From NCBI GenBank assembly GCA_023254115.1, contig JALQYK010000097.1, forward strand, positions 1 to 40,646: DNA of 40,646 nucleotides, read 5' to 3'. Source of the DNA: Polynucleobacter sp. Its GTDB lineage: Bacteria > Pseudomonadota > Gammaproteobacteria > Burkholderiales > Burkholderiaceae. The first letter of the stretch is position 1; the number at the start of each line of letters is the position of its first letter. The notes beneath the pieces were generated by a model. It saw only the letters and a program-made list of their open reading frames with translations, was not told the origin of the DNA and made no database searches. Position numbers and translations under genes: made by a program. Shown here in pieces: positions 1-9,397 of the stretch.

Positions 1-791
1 GTGCTGGTCAAAAAGTAGAGAAGAAAAAATCTTCTGGCGTTGCGGTACTTCCTGGCAAGCTAACTGATTGCGAAAGTGCAGATATAGCTCAAAATGAAAT
101 TTTCTTGGTTGAGGGAGATTCTGCAGGGGGTTCAGCCAAAATGGGTCGCAATAAAGAATTCCAGGCAATCTTACCGTTGCGCGGTAAGGTACTGAATACT
201 TGGGAGGCTGAGCGTGATCGTTTGTTTGCTAATAATGAAGTTCATGACATTGCAGTCGCAATTGGTGTTGATCCGCATGGGGCAACTGATGAGCCCGATT
301 TGAGCAACTTGCGTTACGGCAAAATCTGCATCTTGTCAGATGCTGACGTTGATGGTGCCCATATTCAAGTGTTGCTATTAACCTTGTTCTATAAGCATTT
401 TCCAAAATTGATGGAACGTGGTCATGTATATATCGCTCGCCCACCATTGTTCCGTGTGGATGCGCCAGCACGTGGGAAAAAGCCAGCACAAAAACTATAT
501 GCTCTCGATGAGGGCGAATTAAGAGCTATTGAAGATAAGTTACGCAAAGATGGTTTGCGTGAAGGTTCATGGCAAATCAGTCGCTTTAAAGGTTTGGGTG
601 AAATGAATGCTGAACAACTTTGGGATACCACTTTAAATCCAGATACACGTAGATTGCTTCCTGTTACAGAGGGTGCGTTGGGTGAGGTAGAGACAGTCAA
701 AACTATGGATATGCTGATGGGTAAATCCGAATCTGGTGCTCGCAAGAGTTGGTTAGAAGAGCGCGGCAACGAAGTTGAAGCAGATATTTAA
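1..791 (+). CDS. parE: DNA topoisomerase IV subunit B, C-terminal part (cut by window edge)
   Basis: ATPase subunit of topoisomerase IV, which decatenates daughter chromosomes with ParC. Only the C-terminal part is present: the reading frame is open from base 3 at the window edge, so the start lies upstream. The Toprim domain is clear, with the motif [15 protein letters not shown] near the start, the [12 protein letters not shown] segment, and the acidic metal-binding DADVDGAHI motif. IARPPLFRV and the [18 protein letters not shown] block that follow are typical of type IIA topoisomerase B subunits. It ends 23 bases before parC, so the two are probably co-transcribed. ParE rather than GyrB is chosen because of the short gap to parC and because the GyrB-type insert is absent. 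What is seen is the motif set; the function follows from the family. Confidence 0.95.
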   Translation, partial: AGQKVEKKKSSGVAVLPGKLTDCESADIAQNEIFLVEGDSAGGSAKMGRNKEFQAILPLRGKVLNTWEAERDRLFANNEVHDIAVAIGVDPHGATDEPDLSNLRYGKICILSDADVDGAHIQVLLLTLFYKHFPKLMERGHVYIARPPLFRVDAPARGKKPAQKLYALDEGELRAIEDKLRKDGLREGSWQISRFKGLGEMNAEQLWDTTLNPDTRRLLPVTEGALGEVETVKTMDMLMGKSESGARKSWLEERGNEVEADI

Positions 792-814
792 TCTACCGAT
801 ATTTAGAAAAAATA

Positions 815-3208
815 ATGAGTAAGAAAAAAAATAATCCAAATCAAGAACCAGACCTGTTTGCAGATCTAGGAGATGAATCTTCTGAGTCTGTAGCAGTAAG
901 TTCTAGAGTCGTGCCGAGCTCTGCAGACGTTGATTCATTAACCTTAGCAACTTATGCAGAACGCGCATATTTAGACTATGCCATTAGCGTGGTTAAAGGT
1001 CGTGCTTTGCCTGAAGTTACTGATGGGCAAAAGCCAGTGCAGCGCAGAATTTTATTTGCTATGAATGAAATGAATCTGCGTGCAGATGCAAAGCCAGTAA
1101 AAAGTGCGCGCGTAGTAGGTGATGTTTTAGGTAAGTTTCACCCGCATGGCGATCAATCCGCCTACGATGCCTTGGTTCGTTTAGCGCAAGATTTTTCATT
1201 GCGCTATCCATTAATTGATGGCCAGGGAAACTTTGGCTCTAGAGATGGTGATGGTGCAGCAGCGATGCGTTATACCGAGGCTAGACTTACCAAAATCGCC
1301 AGCCTGTTACTAGATGAAATTGATGAGGGCACAGTTGATTTCATTCCTAACTATGATGGTTCAATACAAGAGCCTAAGTTATTGCCTGCACGTTTGCCAT
1401 TCGTTTTATTAAATGGTGCATCAGGTATTGCCGTTGGTATGGCTACAGAAGTGCCATCTCACAACTTAAAAGAAGTCGCTAGTGCAACTATTGCACTCAT
1501 GAAAAATCCAAAATTAACTCATGAAGAGTTAATGACTCATGTGCCTGGGCCCGATTTTCCGGGTGGCGCACAAATTATTTCTTCACAAAGCGAGATTTCA
1601 CAAATCTATCAAACTGGTAGAGGTAGCCTGAAAGTCAGGGCGCGCTGGATGGTCGAGGATATGGCTCGTGGTCAATGGAAGTTGGTGGTGACAGAGATGC
1701 CACCAGGAACATCGACGCAAAAAGTGTTGCAAGAGATTGAAGAGCTCACTAATCCAAAGGTCAAGGTTGGTAAGAAAACACTCACAGCAGAACAAAATAA
1801 TCTCAAGCAAACAATTTTGTCTTTATTAGATTCTGTGCGTGATGAATCAAGCAAAGATGCACCAGTGCGCTTGGTTTTTGAACCAAAGACTAAAAATATT
1901 GATGTGAATGAATTTGCAACAACGCTACTTGCTCACACATCACTAGAATCCAATGCACCAATTAACTTGGTGATGATTAGTAATGATGGCAGACCTCGTC
2001 AAAAGGGTCTGGGTGAGATTTTGCGTGAATGGATTGAGTTCCGTGTCGCAACGGTGACGCGTAGAACAGAACATCGCTTAGGCAAGGTTAATGATCGCAT
2101 TCATATTTTAGAGGGTCGTCAGTTAGTTCTTCTAAATATTGACAAAGTCATCAAGATTATTCGTGGTAGCGATGATCCTAAAGCGGATTTAATGACTGCC
2201 TTTAAATTATCTGAGCGCCAAGCCGAAGATATTTTAGAAATTCGTTTGCGTCAATTAGCTCGTCTTGAGGCGATTAAGATCGAACAAGAGTTAAATGAAT
2301 TAAAGACTGAAAAAGACGATTTAGAGGGTTTGTTAAGTAGCGATGCGAATATGCGTAAACGCATTGTTAAAGAAATCGAAGCCGACATGAAGGCTTTTGG
2401 TGACGAACGACGCACCATGATTCAGGAAGAGAAAAAGGCCGTTGCAGAAGCAAAGGTTATTGATGAACCTGTGACTGTAGTGATATCTCAAAGAGGTTGG
2501 GTGAGAGCTCGTCAAGGCCATGATCATGACCCACAACAATTTAGTTTTAAAGCTGGTGATGGCATGTACGGCACATTTGAATGTCGCACGACCGATGTGG
2601 TGCTTGGTTTTGGCAATAATGGTCGTGTCTATACGGTTGCCGTAGCCGACCTGCCAGGTGCGCGTGGGGATGGTTCACCATTAACTGGTTTTGTTAATTT
2701 AGCTGCCGGTACACAAATGGTTGCTTACTATGCTGGACACAATGATGATTTACTCTTGCTATCAATGAGATCAGGTAATGGTTTCTTAGCTAATGTGGCA
2801 GATATGACAACACGTAACAAAGCAGGTAAGTCTTTTGTTGGTGTGGATGCAAAATTTGCTCCTGGTGATGCTCCATTGGCACCCGCGAAAGTAGTTGAGG
2901 GTATGAAGAGTGTTGCCTGCTTATCAGAGACAGGTCGCTTGCTTGTATTCCCATTGGATGACTTAAAACGTTTACCAACTGGTGGTAAGGGCGTGATCTT
3001 GATGGATTTGGACAAGAATGAAAAGCTTCAATCTGCTATTGCAGTGGGTGATACAGGTGCTACCTTGTCTGGCTTGGGTAGAACTGGTAAACCAACAGAA
3101 GCAGCCTTAGATGCTAAAACGCTAAAAGCTTTTGCAGCTAATCGTGCTCGTAAAGGTCATGCATTAGAGCCGAAGCTAAAAGACGCCAAGTTAACAGCTG
3201 GTATCTAA
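815..3208 (+). CDS. parC: DNA topoisomerase IV subunit A
   Basis: DNA-breaking and rejoining subunit of topoisomerase IV, partner of the ParE encoded just upstream. It is 797 aa, somewhat longer than the roughly 750 aa of E. coli ParC, mainly through an acidic N-terminal extension of about 35 residues. The catalytic tyrosine is Y153 in [11 protein letters not shown]. The quinolone-determining region reads [17 protein letters not shown] (109-125), so the position equal to E. coli ParC Ser80 is Gln114 and that of Glu84 is Asp118. The central breakage-reunion domain is followed by a charged coiled segment (about 470-540) and a shortened C-terminal DNA-wrapping region. The start has no strong ribosome binding site, but ATG at 815 is the first in frame after the parE stop. 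A terminator follows at 3223. Confidence 0.96.
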   Translation: MSKKKNNPNQEPDLFADLGDESSESVAVSSRVVPSSADVDSLTLATYAERAYLDYAISVVKGRALPEVTDGQKPVQRRILFAMNEMNLRADAKPVKSARVVGDVLGKFHPHGDQSAYDALVRLAQDFSLRYPLIDGQGNFGSRDGDGAAAMRYTEARLTKIASLLLDEIDEGTVDFIPNYDGSIQEPKLLPARLPFVLLNGASGIAVGMATEVPSHNLKEVASATIALMKNPKLTHEELMTHVPGPDFPGGAQIISSQSEISQIYQTGRGSLKVRARWMVEDMARGQWKLVVTEMPPGTSTQKVLQEIEELTNPKVKVGKKTLTAEQNNLKQTILSLLDSVRDESSKDAPVRLVFEPKTKNIDVNEFATTLLAHTSLESNAPINLVMISNDGRPRQKGLGEILREWIEFRVATVTRRTEHRLGKVNDRIHILEGRQLVLLNIDKVIKIIRGSDDPKADLMTAFKLSERQAEDILEIRLRQLARLEAIKIEQELNELKTEKDDLEGLLSSDANMRKRIVKEIEADMKAFGDERRTMIQEEKKAVAEAKVIDEPVTVVISQRGWVRARQGHDHDPQQFSFKAGDGMYGTFECRTTDVVLGFGNNGRVYTVAVADLPGARGDGSPLTGFVNLAAGTQMVAYYAGHNDDLLLLSMRSGNGFLANVADMTTRNKAGKSFVGVDAKFAPGDAPLAPAKVVEGMKSVACLSETGRLLVFPLDDLKRLPTGGKGVILMDLDKNEKLQSAIAVGDTGATLSGLGRTGKPTEAALDAKTLKAFAANRARKGHALEPKLKDAKLTAGI

Positions 3209-3219
3209 TTGGTCAGAGT

Positions 3220-3972
3220 CTAGCGCCCCTTAAATATGGGGGCGCGTTTTTCCGCCCATGCAGTTCTGCCTTCTTGAAGGTCCTCTGAATTTTGAGCAGT
3301 AGCAATGTCTTGATTCAGCTCGTCAACATTCAGTGTATTACTTGCAATCGTATTGATATGTTTTTTCATACCCAAAATTGCAAGCGGAGCCATTAACATG
3401 AGTTTCTGAACTAACTCTTCGACAGATGAATCTAAATCTTCTGGTTTGACTAGTCGAGTTAGAAAGCCAATTTCTTTCATTTCTGTGGCTTGAATCTTCT
3501 CTGCTGTAAGCAATAGTCGTTTGGCTGTATCTACACCAAGTCGGGAAACATAACGAACTAATCCCCGCTGATAGAAATGTATGCCTAACTTTGCTGCGGG
3601 CATAAACATTTCTGCTACTTGACTACCAACTCTAAAATCACATGCAAGTACCAAGTCTGTTGCTCCACCATAAACACCGCCTTGTACGGCAGCAATCGTG
3701 ATGGGGCGGCAATCTTCTAAAGCATTAACTACATCTTCAAACATGAGCGACTTTTCCTTTGCCGACTCATCTAGACTTGTAATATCAAAGCCTGAGCAAA
3801 AATACTTACCCGTGGATTTAAGTATCAAAACAACAACCTCTGGGTTCTGATTCACCTCAGATATGTGTTCCTGTATTACAACCAAATCATCTACCGTTAA
3901 ACGATTGGCAGACTCAGGGCTGTTGAGTGTAATGACAGCAATCTTTCCTTGAATGCTCAGACTTGGTCTCAA
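3220..3972 (-). CDS. Enoyl-CoA hydratase/isomerase (crotonase) family protein, catalytic glutamates replaced
   Basis: 250-aa cytosolic protein of the crotonase superfamily, which acts on acyl-CoA thioesters. The oxyanion-hole segments are visible: KYFCSGFDI (about 56-64) and GGVYGGATDLVLACDFR (98-114). Aligned by eye to crotonase, the first catalytic glutamate (GGCEL pattern) is Asp106 and the second (PE in the next helix region) is Ala126 in FMPAAKLG. It is therefore unlikely to be a standard enoyl-CoA hydratase, and its reaction and substrate are not known from sequence. The start is TTG at 3972; no ATG or GTG is available before the upstream in-frame stop. It begins 5 bases after the RidA-family stop, so translation is probably coupled. 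Family membership is well supported; activity is open. Confidence 0.85.
   Translation of the reverse strand: MRPSLSIQGKIAVITLNSPESANRLTVDDLVVIQEHISEVNQNPEVVVLILKSTGKYFCSGFDITSLDESAKEKSLMFEDVVNALEDCRPITIAAVQGGVYGGATDLVLACDFRVGSQVAEMFMPAAKLGIHFYQRGLVRYVSRLGVDTAKRLLLTAEKIQATEMKEIGFLTRLVKPEDLDSSVEELVQKLMLMAPLAILGMKKHINTIASNTLNVDELNQDIATAQNSEDLQEGRTAWAEKRAPIFKGR
3223..3251 (+). terminator. Rho-independent terminator of parE-parC
   Basis: A GC-rich hairpin, GCGCCCC (3223-3229) pairing with GGGGCGC (3239-3245) around a 9-base loop, is followed by GTTTTT. It lies 15 bases after the parC stop and inside the last codons of the convergent crotonase-family gene, so it terminates parC transcription within that coding sequence. 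Confidence 0.7.
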
Positions 3973-3977
3973 GATGT

Positions 3978-4436
3978 TTACTCAATCTCAGCAATTAGTT
4001 CGATTTCTACGCAAGCGCCCAATGGAATTTGAGCTACACCAAATGCGCTACGTGCATGTTTGCCTGCGTCACCGAATACTTCGAACAATAATTCTGAGCA
4101 ACCATTAGTCACTAAGTGATGCTCGGTGAATGTGTCAGTAGAGTTAACTAAACTCATGACTTTGACAATTCGTTTAACACGGTCTAAATCCCCTAAGTGG
4201 GCTTGCATTGTTGCCATAAGGTCAATGGCAATACTTCTGGCAGCGGCTTTGCCTTCATCTGTAGTCATGTTTAGCCCTAGTTTGCCTACCAAAGGTTTGC
4301 CGTCTTTTTTAGCAATATGACCAGATAAAAATAGGGAGTTACCAGTTTGTGCAGACATGACATAAGCAGCCGCTGGCGCACCAGCTGATGGCAACTCGAT
4401 CTTTAGTTCTTTTAAGCGTGTAGCAATCTTAGACAT
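3978..4436 (-). CDS. RidA/YjgF-family protein (152-aa subgroup)
   Basis: Member of the RidA (YjgF/YER057c/UK114) family, small trimeric proteins that often hydrolyse reactive enamine/imine intermediates. It is 152 aa, longer than classical RidA (about 128 aa), and resembles the larger subgroup often found in proteobacteria. The conserved arginine that binds the substrate carboxylate in active members is present as Arg129 in KHARSAFGVAQIPLGACVEI, followed by the usual C-terminal beta strand. A good ribosome binding site (GGAGAAC) precedes the ATG at 4436. It is first in a two-gene minus-strand unit with the crotonase-family gene 5 bases downstream, suggesting a shared catabolic role. The specific substrate cannot be read from the sequence. 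Confidence 0.88.
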   Translation of the reverse strand: MSKIATRLKELKIELPSAGAPAAAYVMSAQTGNSLFLSGHIAKKDGKPLVGKLGLNMTTDEGKAAARSIAIDLMATMQAHLGDLDRVKRIVKVMSLVNSTDTFTEHHLVTNGCSELLFEVFGDAGKHARSAFGVAQIPLGACVEIELIAEIE

Positions 4437-4600
4437 TTAAGTTCTCCATAACGATTCATCATTGTATTGCGAGCAAAATGTTAAGCCTCAAGTAGCTGTT
4501 TTTTCTGTGTGATACGGCAAAAAAGCTGATTGATGAGCTAAAACTCGGTGAAAATACCTAAAAATTGCTCTTTGTAAGCCATTTTCCCTTGCTCATCCGC

Positions 4601-4606
4601 TATACT
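4601..4606 (+). promoter_or_regulatory. Possible -10 element for the cytochrome c genes
   Basis: TATACT lies 44 bases before the chosen ATG of the first cytochrome gene, in a 213-base region between divergent genes. I see no good -35 hexamer at the normal distance, so this is tentative. Nothing else was recognised in the region. Confidence 0.3.
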
Positions 4607-4649
4607 CCCTTCGAACAATTTTTTTGATCTACCTCAATATTTGGTCACT

Positions 4650-4997
4650 ATGAAAAAACTACTAACTGTTGCTGTTGCTGCCATGACATTGGCTGGTACT
4701 GTGAATGCTCAAACTGTGGGTAACGCTAAAGCCGCGGAACCTAAAGTTGCCATGTGTATTGGTTGCCACGCTATACCTGGCTACCGAATCAGCTATCCAG
4801 AAATTTACACCGTACCTCTATTGGGCGGCCAAAACGCTGCTTATATTGTTTCTGCTTTACAAGCCTATAAAAAGGGTGAGCGTAAACATCCAACTATGCG
4901 CGGTATCGCAGGTACATTAACCGATCAAGATATGGCTGATATTGCTGAGTACTATGCTGCTCAAACTTCTGCCACAACTATTAACAAATTGAAATAA
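4650..4997 (+). CDS. Periplasmic c-type cytochrome (monoheme, class I)
   Basis: Small electron-transfer cytochrome exported to the periplasm. From ATG 4650 it is 115 aa, with a signal peptide (KK followed by a hydrophobic stretch, likely cleaved after VNA at about residue 20). The heme attachment motif is C36-I-G-C39-H40, and Met83 in HPTMRGIAG is the likely sixth heme ligand. The frame also opens at TTG 4641, but ATG 4650 gives a clean signal peptide and is preferred; no strong ribosome binding site is visible for either. It is followed after 15 bases by a second related cytochrome, so the pair is probably one transcript ending at the terminator at 5374. The redox partner cannot be determined. 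Confidence 0.88.
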   Translation: MKKLLTVAVAAMTLAGTVNAQTVGNAKAAEPKVAMCIGCHAIPGYRISYPEIYTVPLLGGQNAAYIVSALQAYKKGERKHPTMRGIAGTLTDQDMADIAEYYAAQTSATTINKLK

Positions 4998-5012
4998 GTA
5001 GGGGAAGTCGAC

Positions 5013-5354
5013 ATGAAACGTATTTTGATTGCTATCGCAACGGCCTCTTTTGCTTTTGCTGCACAAGCAGCTGACCTTAAAAAAGGTGAGGAGTTGGTTA
5101 ACAAGAGTGGCTGTATCGCTTGCCATGGTGAAGGTTTAAATAAGCCCTTAGCACCAGAATATCCAAAATTGGCTGGTCAGCATGCAGACTACTTGTATGC
5201 TGCTTTGAAGGCTTATAAGGTAACTAATAATCCAAATATTGGTCGTAGTAACGCCATCATGGCAGGTCAAGTTGCACAATTCTCAAACAAGGATTTGCAA
5301 GACATGGCAGCATATATTGCTAACTTGCCTGGCACATTGGTAATGAAAAAATAA
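5013..5354 (+). CDS. Periplasmic c-type cytochrome (monoheme, class I)
   Basis: 113-aa cytochrome c with a signal peptide (likely cleavage after AAQA at about residue 19). The heme site is C34-I-A-C37-H38 and Met83 in SNAIMAGQVA is the probable axial ligand. A strong ribosome binding site (AGGGGA) lies upstream of ATG 5013. It shares size, signal peptide, heme position and the PKLAGQ/PLLGGQ segment with the preceding cytochrome, so the two look like tandem duplicates that have diverged. They probably pass electrons between periplasmic or membrane complexes; no dedicated oxidase or dehydrogenase gene is adjacent. Confidence 0.9.
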   Translation: MKRILIAIATASFAFAAQAADLKKGEELVNKSGCIACHGEGLNKPLAPEYPKLAGQHADYLYAALKAYKVTNNPNIGRSNAIMAGQVAQFSNKDLQDMAAYIANLPGTLVMKK

Positions 5355-5373
5355 ATTCTCTTCTTAGCCTATT

Positions 5374-5402
5374 AAAAAAGCCGCTTGTGAGCGGCTTTTT
5401 TA
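5374..5402. terminator. Bidirectional Rho-independent terminator
   Basis: GCCGCT (5380-5385) pairs with AGCGGC (5390-5395) around a TGTG loop, flanked by an A-run on the left and a T-run on the right. It sits between the cytochrome gene and the convergent gntR-type gene and would work for both strands. Confidence 0.9.
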
Positions 5403-5406
5403 ATGT

Positions 5407-6051
5407 TTACTTGGCTGCAAGTTGTCCCTGAAGTAGGTGCTCCTTCATCAGTTTCTCAGATAGATCGGCGTCACGAGCAAGCAGGGCGGATAAGATCTTT
5501 CTGTGTTCAAGTAATGAGCTTTCCATTCTGCCTCGTTTGCTGAGTGAATCTCTACGCTGAAGTTTAAGAACTTTTCTCAGGTCATCAATCACGCGTTTCA
5601 TCCAAGGATTATTAGATATCTCTTGTAACTTGTCATGAAACGACTGGTTAATAGTAAAGAATTGCTCTAAATCTCTATCTGCCGCAGCTCTTTCTAGTTT
5701 CATGTGAATTGAGTCAAGGGCTTCGAGTTGTCCTTCTGATGCCTTTAGAGCGGTTTCTCGACAAGCTTGCCCCTCTAGGAGGGCTAGTACTGTGAAAATT
5801 TGGTTTAAATCTGACTTGCTGACTTCGGTAACATAGGCACCACGCCTCATTTTCATAGTAATCAAGCCTTCAGCCGCCAGTATTTTGATGGCCTCACGCA
5901 TTGGGGTGCGGCTTATGCCATATTCTTTTGCTATGGCTTGCTCGTCGATCCATGACCCAGGGGCAAATTCGTGAGAAAAAATACTTGTTCGCAATCTCTC
6001 TGCGACTTCCTCGTACAATGGCCTTGGGCTTAGTAAAGATTTTGAATTCAT
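5407..6051 (-). CDS. GntR-family transcriptional regulator (FadR/FCD subfamily)
   Basis: 214-aa DNA-binding regulator. The N-terminal winged helix (about 10-78) contains the recognition region [21 protein letters not shown]. The C-terminal all-helical FCD ligand domain (about 85-210) shows the usual metal-site residues: Asn135 and His139 (N-x3-H), His183 and His205. It is divergent from the methylmalonyl-CoA mutase operon, so it is likely to control that operon and itself, with a CoA-linked or organic-acid ligand; this is inference from position. The start codon at 6051 lies inside a perfect palindrome (6043-6064), and the predicted transcription start is only a few bases upstream, so the leader is very short and lacks a ribosome binding site. 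The first ATG upstream runs straight into TAA. Confidence 0.9.
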   Translation of the reverse strand: MNSKSLLSPRPLYEEVAERLRTSIFSHEFAPGSWIDEQAIAKEYGISRTPMREAIKILAAEGLITMKMRRGAYVTEVSKSDLNQIFTVLALLEGQACRETALKASEGQLEALDSIHMKLERAAADRDLEQFFTINQSFHDKLQEISNNPWMKRVIDDLRKVLKLQRRDSLSKRGRMESSLLEHRKILSALLARDADLSEKLMKEHLLQGQLAAK

Positions 6052-6071
6052 AATTATGAATTCATTAGACT
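6042..6071 (+). promoter_or_regulatory. Possible promoter of the methylmalonyl-CoA mutase operon
   Basis: TTGAAT (6042-6047) and TAGACT (6066-6071), spacing 18 bp, each match 4 of 6 consensus positions. The palindrome lies between and over these elements. If real, it overlaps the gntR promoter face to face, allowing one bound regulator to control both directions. Confidence 0.3.
6043..6064. promoter_or_regulatory. Candidate operator: perfect 22-bp palindrome over the gntR start
   Basis: Two copies of the self-complementary octamer TGAATTCA (6043-6050 and 6057-6064) flank TAATTA (6051-6056), making the whole 22 bp a perfect palindrome. It covers the gntR start codon and the predicted gntR transcription start, touches its -10 element, and overlaps a possible mutase promoter. 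It is the best candidate site for the adjacent GntR-type protein. The symmetry is seen directly; binding is inferred. Confidence 0.6.
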
Positions 6072-6093
6072 ACTTTTGTCAGGTATATGTCAA
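6064..6093 (-). promoter_or_regulatory. Predicted sigma-70 promoter of the gntR-type gene
   Basis: On the minus strand a perfect -35 TTGACA (6093-6088) and a -10 TCTAAT (6069-6064, 5 of 6) are separated by 18 bp. Transcription would start near 6057, about six bases before the gntR ATG. On the plus strand TGTCA recurs at 6077 and 6088, one helical turn apart, partly inside this promoter. Confidence 0.6.
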
Positions 6094-6144
6094 GCCTTCG
6101 AGGTTCAATATCAAGAATCAATTAATTGTGTCTGTGGAGAAATA

Positions 6145-8313
6145 ATGAGTAAACCCACTAAAAGCCAGTGGCCTGAATTTTCAACTCCAAGCATGGAGGC
6201 ATGGACTAAGGCAGCTACAAAATCCGCACCAAATGGAAATGTTGATGCATTGGGTTGGCAAACACCTGATGGTATTAAGTTAAAGGCTTTGTATACCGCA
6301 GCAGACACTGAAGGATTGCCATTCGCAAATACTTTGCCTGGATTTGAACCATTTGTACGCGGTCCACAAGCAACGATGTATTCAGTACGCCCATGGACGA
6401 TTCGCCAATACGCTGGATTTTCAACTGCTGAAGAATCTAACGCTTTTTATAGAAAAGCTCTTGCTGCTGGCGGTCAAGGCGTATCAGTTGCATTCGACTT
6501 GGCAACTCATCGTGGGTATGATTCCGATCATCCACGCGTGACAGGTGACGTCGGTAAAGCTGGTGTAGCAATTGACTCTGTAGAGGATATGAAAATTTTA
6601 TTCAATGAGATTCCATTGGATAAGGTTTCAGTATCAATGACAATGAACGGGGCTGTTCTACCAATTTTGGCTGGTTATGTTGTTGCCGCCGAAGAGCAAG
6701 GTGTTAGTCAGGACAAATTATCTGGGACTATTCAGAACGATATTCTGAAAGAGTTCATGGTGCGTAATACTTATATTTACCCACCAGAGCCATCGATGAG
6801 AATTATTGGCGACATCATTGAGTACACATCTCAAAAGATGCCTAAATTCAACTCGATATCAATCTCTGGTTACCACATTCAAGAAGCTGGAGCCAATCAA
6901 GCCCTTGAGTTGGCATTCACAATTGCTGATGGTAAAGAGTACGTTAAAACAGCGCTTAGCAAAGGTTTGGACGTTGATGACTTTGCTGGACGCCTGTCAT
7001 TCTTCTTCGCTATTGGTATGAACTTTTATCTTGAGGTTGCCAAACTTAGAGCTGCTCGATTGCTATGGTGGAGGGTGATGAAGGAGTTCAACCCGACCAA
7101 TCCTAAATCATTGATGTTAAGAACGCATTGCCAAACATCAGGTTGGTCTTTGACAGAACAAGATCCATATAACAACGTTGTAAGAACAGCGATTGAAGCT
7201 ATGGCTGCTGTATTTGGTGGTACTCAATCACTACATACGAATTCGTTTGATGAGGCAATTGCCTTGCCTACTGAATTTTCATCACGTATCGCACGTAATA
7301 CTCAATTGATCATTCAAGAGGAAACGCACATTACCAATGTGATTGATCCATGGGCTGGCTCTTACATGATGGAGAAGTTAACTCAAGACATGGCTGATCA
7401 GGCTTGGGAGATTATTCAAGAAGTTGAGTCTATGGGTGGTATGACCAAGGCGGTCGAAAGTGGTTGGGCAAAGTTGAAGATTGAAGCTGCCGCAGCCGAA
7501 AAGCAAGCATGTATCGACTCAGGTAAAGATGTGATTGTTGGTGTTAACAAGTACAAGCTTGCCAAAGAGGATTCAATTGATATCTTAGATATCGATAACA
7601 ATAAAGTGCGTGATTCACAAATTGCGCGCCTAAAAGAAGTTAAAGCAAAACGTGACGCAGCAAAAGTACAAGTTGCTTTGGATGCGTTAACTAATGCTGC
7701 AGAAACAAACTCAGGTAATTTATTGGCCTTAGCAATTGATGCGATTCGTTTAAGAGCTACTGTTGGCGAAGTATCTGATGCTTTGGAAAAAGTTTACGGG
7801 CGCCATCGCGCCGATACTCAAAAGGTGACTGGTGTGTATGCAGCAGCTTATGACTCAGCAGAAGGCTGGGAAAAATTAAAAACTGAAATTGCTGACTTTG
7901 CTAAAGAAGCTGGTCGTCACCCACGTGTGATGATTGCTAAATTGGGGCAAGATGGCCATGATCGTGGCGCTAAAGTAGTAGCTACGGCATTTGCAGATTT
8001 AGGCTTCGATGTTGATATGGGGCCGTTGTTCCAAACTCCGGAAGAATGCGCTCGCCAAGCTATTGAAAATGATGTGCATGCCGTGGGCATTTCTACATTG
8101 GCAGCCGGTCATAAAACTTTGGTACCAGCAATTATTGCTGAGCTTAAGAAGCAAGGTGCGGATGACATTATTGTGTTCGTTGGTGGCGTGATTCCTCGTC
8201 AAGACTATGAGTTCTTGTATGAGGCGGGTGTTAAGGGTATTTATGGTCCTGGTACACCTATCCCGGCTTCAGCAAAAGATGTTCTAGAGCAAATTCGTAA
8301 AGCTCAAAAATAA
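6145..8313 (+). CDS. scpA: Methylmalonyl-CoA mutase, adenosylcobalamin-dependent, single-chain
   Basis: Converts (R)-methylmalonyl-CoA to succinyl-CoA using adenosylcobalamin. From ATG 6145 it is 722 aa, the usual size of the catalytic chain. The N-terminal substrate barrel has the hallmark segment [19 protein letters not shown] (about 81-99), and the [15 protein letters not shown] and [14 protein letters not shown] blocks follow. The C-terminal B12 domain carries DGHDRG with the cobalt-ligating His605. The frame extends upstream to TTG 6076, but ATG 6145 has a good ribosome binding site (GGAGAAA) and matches the family start. It is first in an operon with meaB, pccB, pccA and a VOC protein. 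There is no room for a cobalamin riboswitch in the 93 bases upstream, so control is more likely through the divergent GntR-type regulator. Confidence 0.97.
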   Translation: MSKPTKSQWPEFSTPSMEAWTKAATKSAPNGNVDALGWQTPDGIKLKALYTAADTEGLPFANTLPGFEPFVRGPQATMYSVRPWTIRQYAGFSTAEESNAFYRKALAAGGQGVSVAFDLATHRGYDSDHPRVTGDVGKAGVAIDSVEDMKILFNEIPLDKVSVSMTMNGAVLPILAGYVVAAEEQGVSQDKLSGTIQNDILKEFMVRNTYIYPPEPSMRIIGDIIEYTSQKMPKFNSISISGYHIQEAGANQALELAFTIADGKEYVKTALSKGLDVDDFAGRLSFFFAIGMNFYLEVAKLRAARLLWWRVMKEFNPTNPKSLMLRTHCQTSGWSLTEQDPYNNVVRTAIEAMAAVFGGTQSLHTNSFDEAIALPTEFSSRIARNTQLIIQEETHITNVIDPWAGSYMMEKLTQDMADQAWEIIQEVESMGGMTKAVESGWAKLKIEAAAAEKQACIDSGKDVIVGVNKYKLAKEDSIDILDIDNNKVRDSQIARLKEVKAKRDAAKVQVALDALTNAAETNSGNLLALAIDAIRLRATVGEVSDALEKVYGRHRADTQKVTGVYAAAYDSAEGWEKLKTEIADFAKEAGRHPRVMIAKLGQDGHDRGAKVVATAFADLGFDVDMGPLFQTPEECARQAIENDVHAVGISTLAAGHKTLVPAIIAELKKQGADDIIVFVGGVIPRQDYEFLYEAGVKGIYGPGTPIPASAKDVLEQIRKAQK

Positions 8314-8329
8314 TTGATAAAGAACTAGG

Positions 8330-9349
<1,020 letters not shown>

Positions 9350-9397
9350 AAGTAACTGTATTAATTTTGAAGATTGAGAAACAAGGGAGAGCATTCC

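Noticed and set aside
422..769. 115-aa open frame antisense to parE
   Set aside because: It is the shadow of a conserved Toprim and C-terminal domain and shows no domain of its own.
6052..6144. Cobalamin riboswitch before the mutase gene
   Set aside because: The leader is 93 bases at most, too short for a cobalamin riboswitch, and no B12-box-like sequence was seen.
6076..6144. Extended N-terminus of methylmalonyl-CoA mutase from TTG 6076
   Set aside because: ATG 6145 has a good ribosome binding site and the family start, and the extra residues have no counterpart that I recognise.
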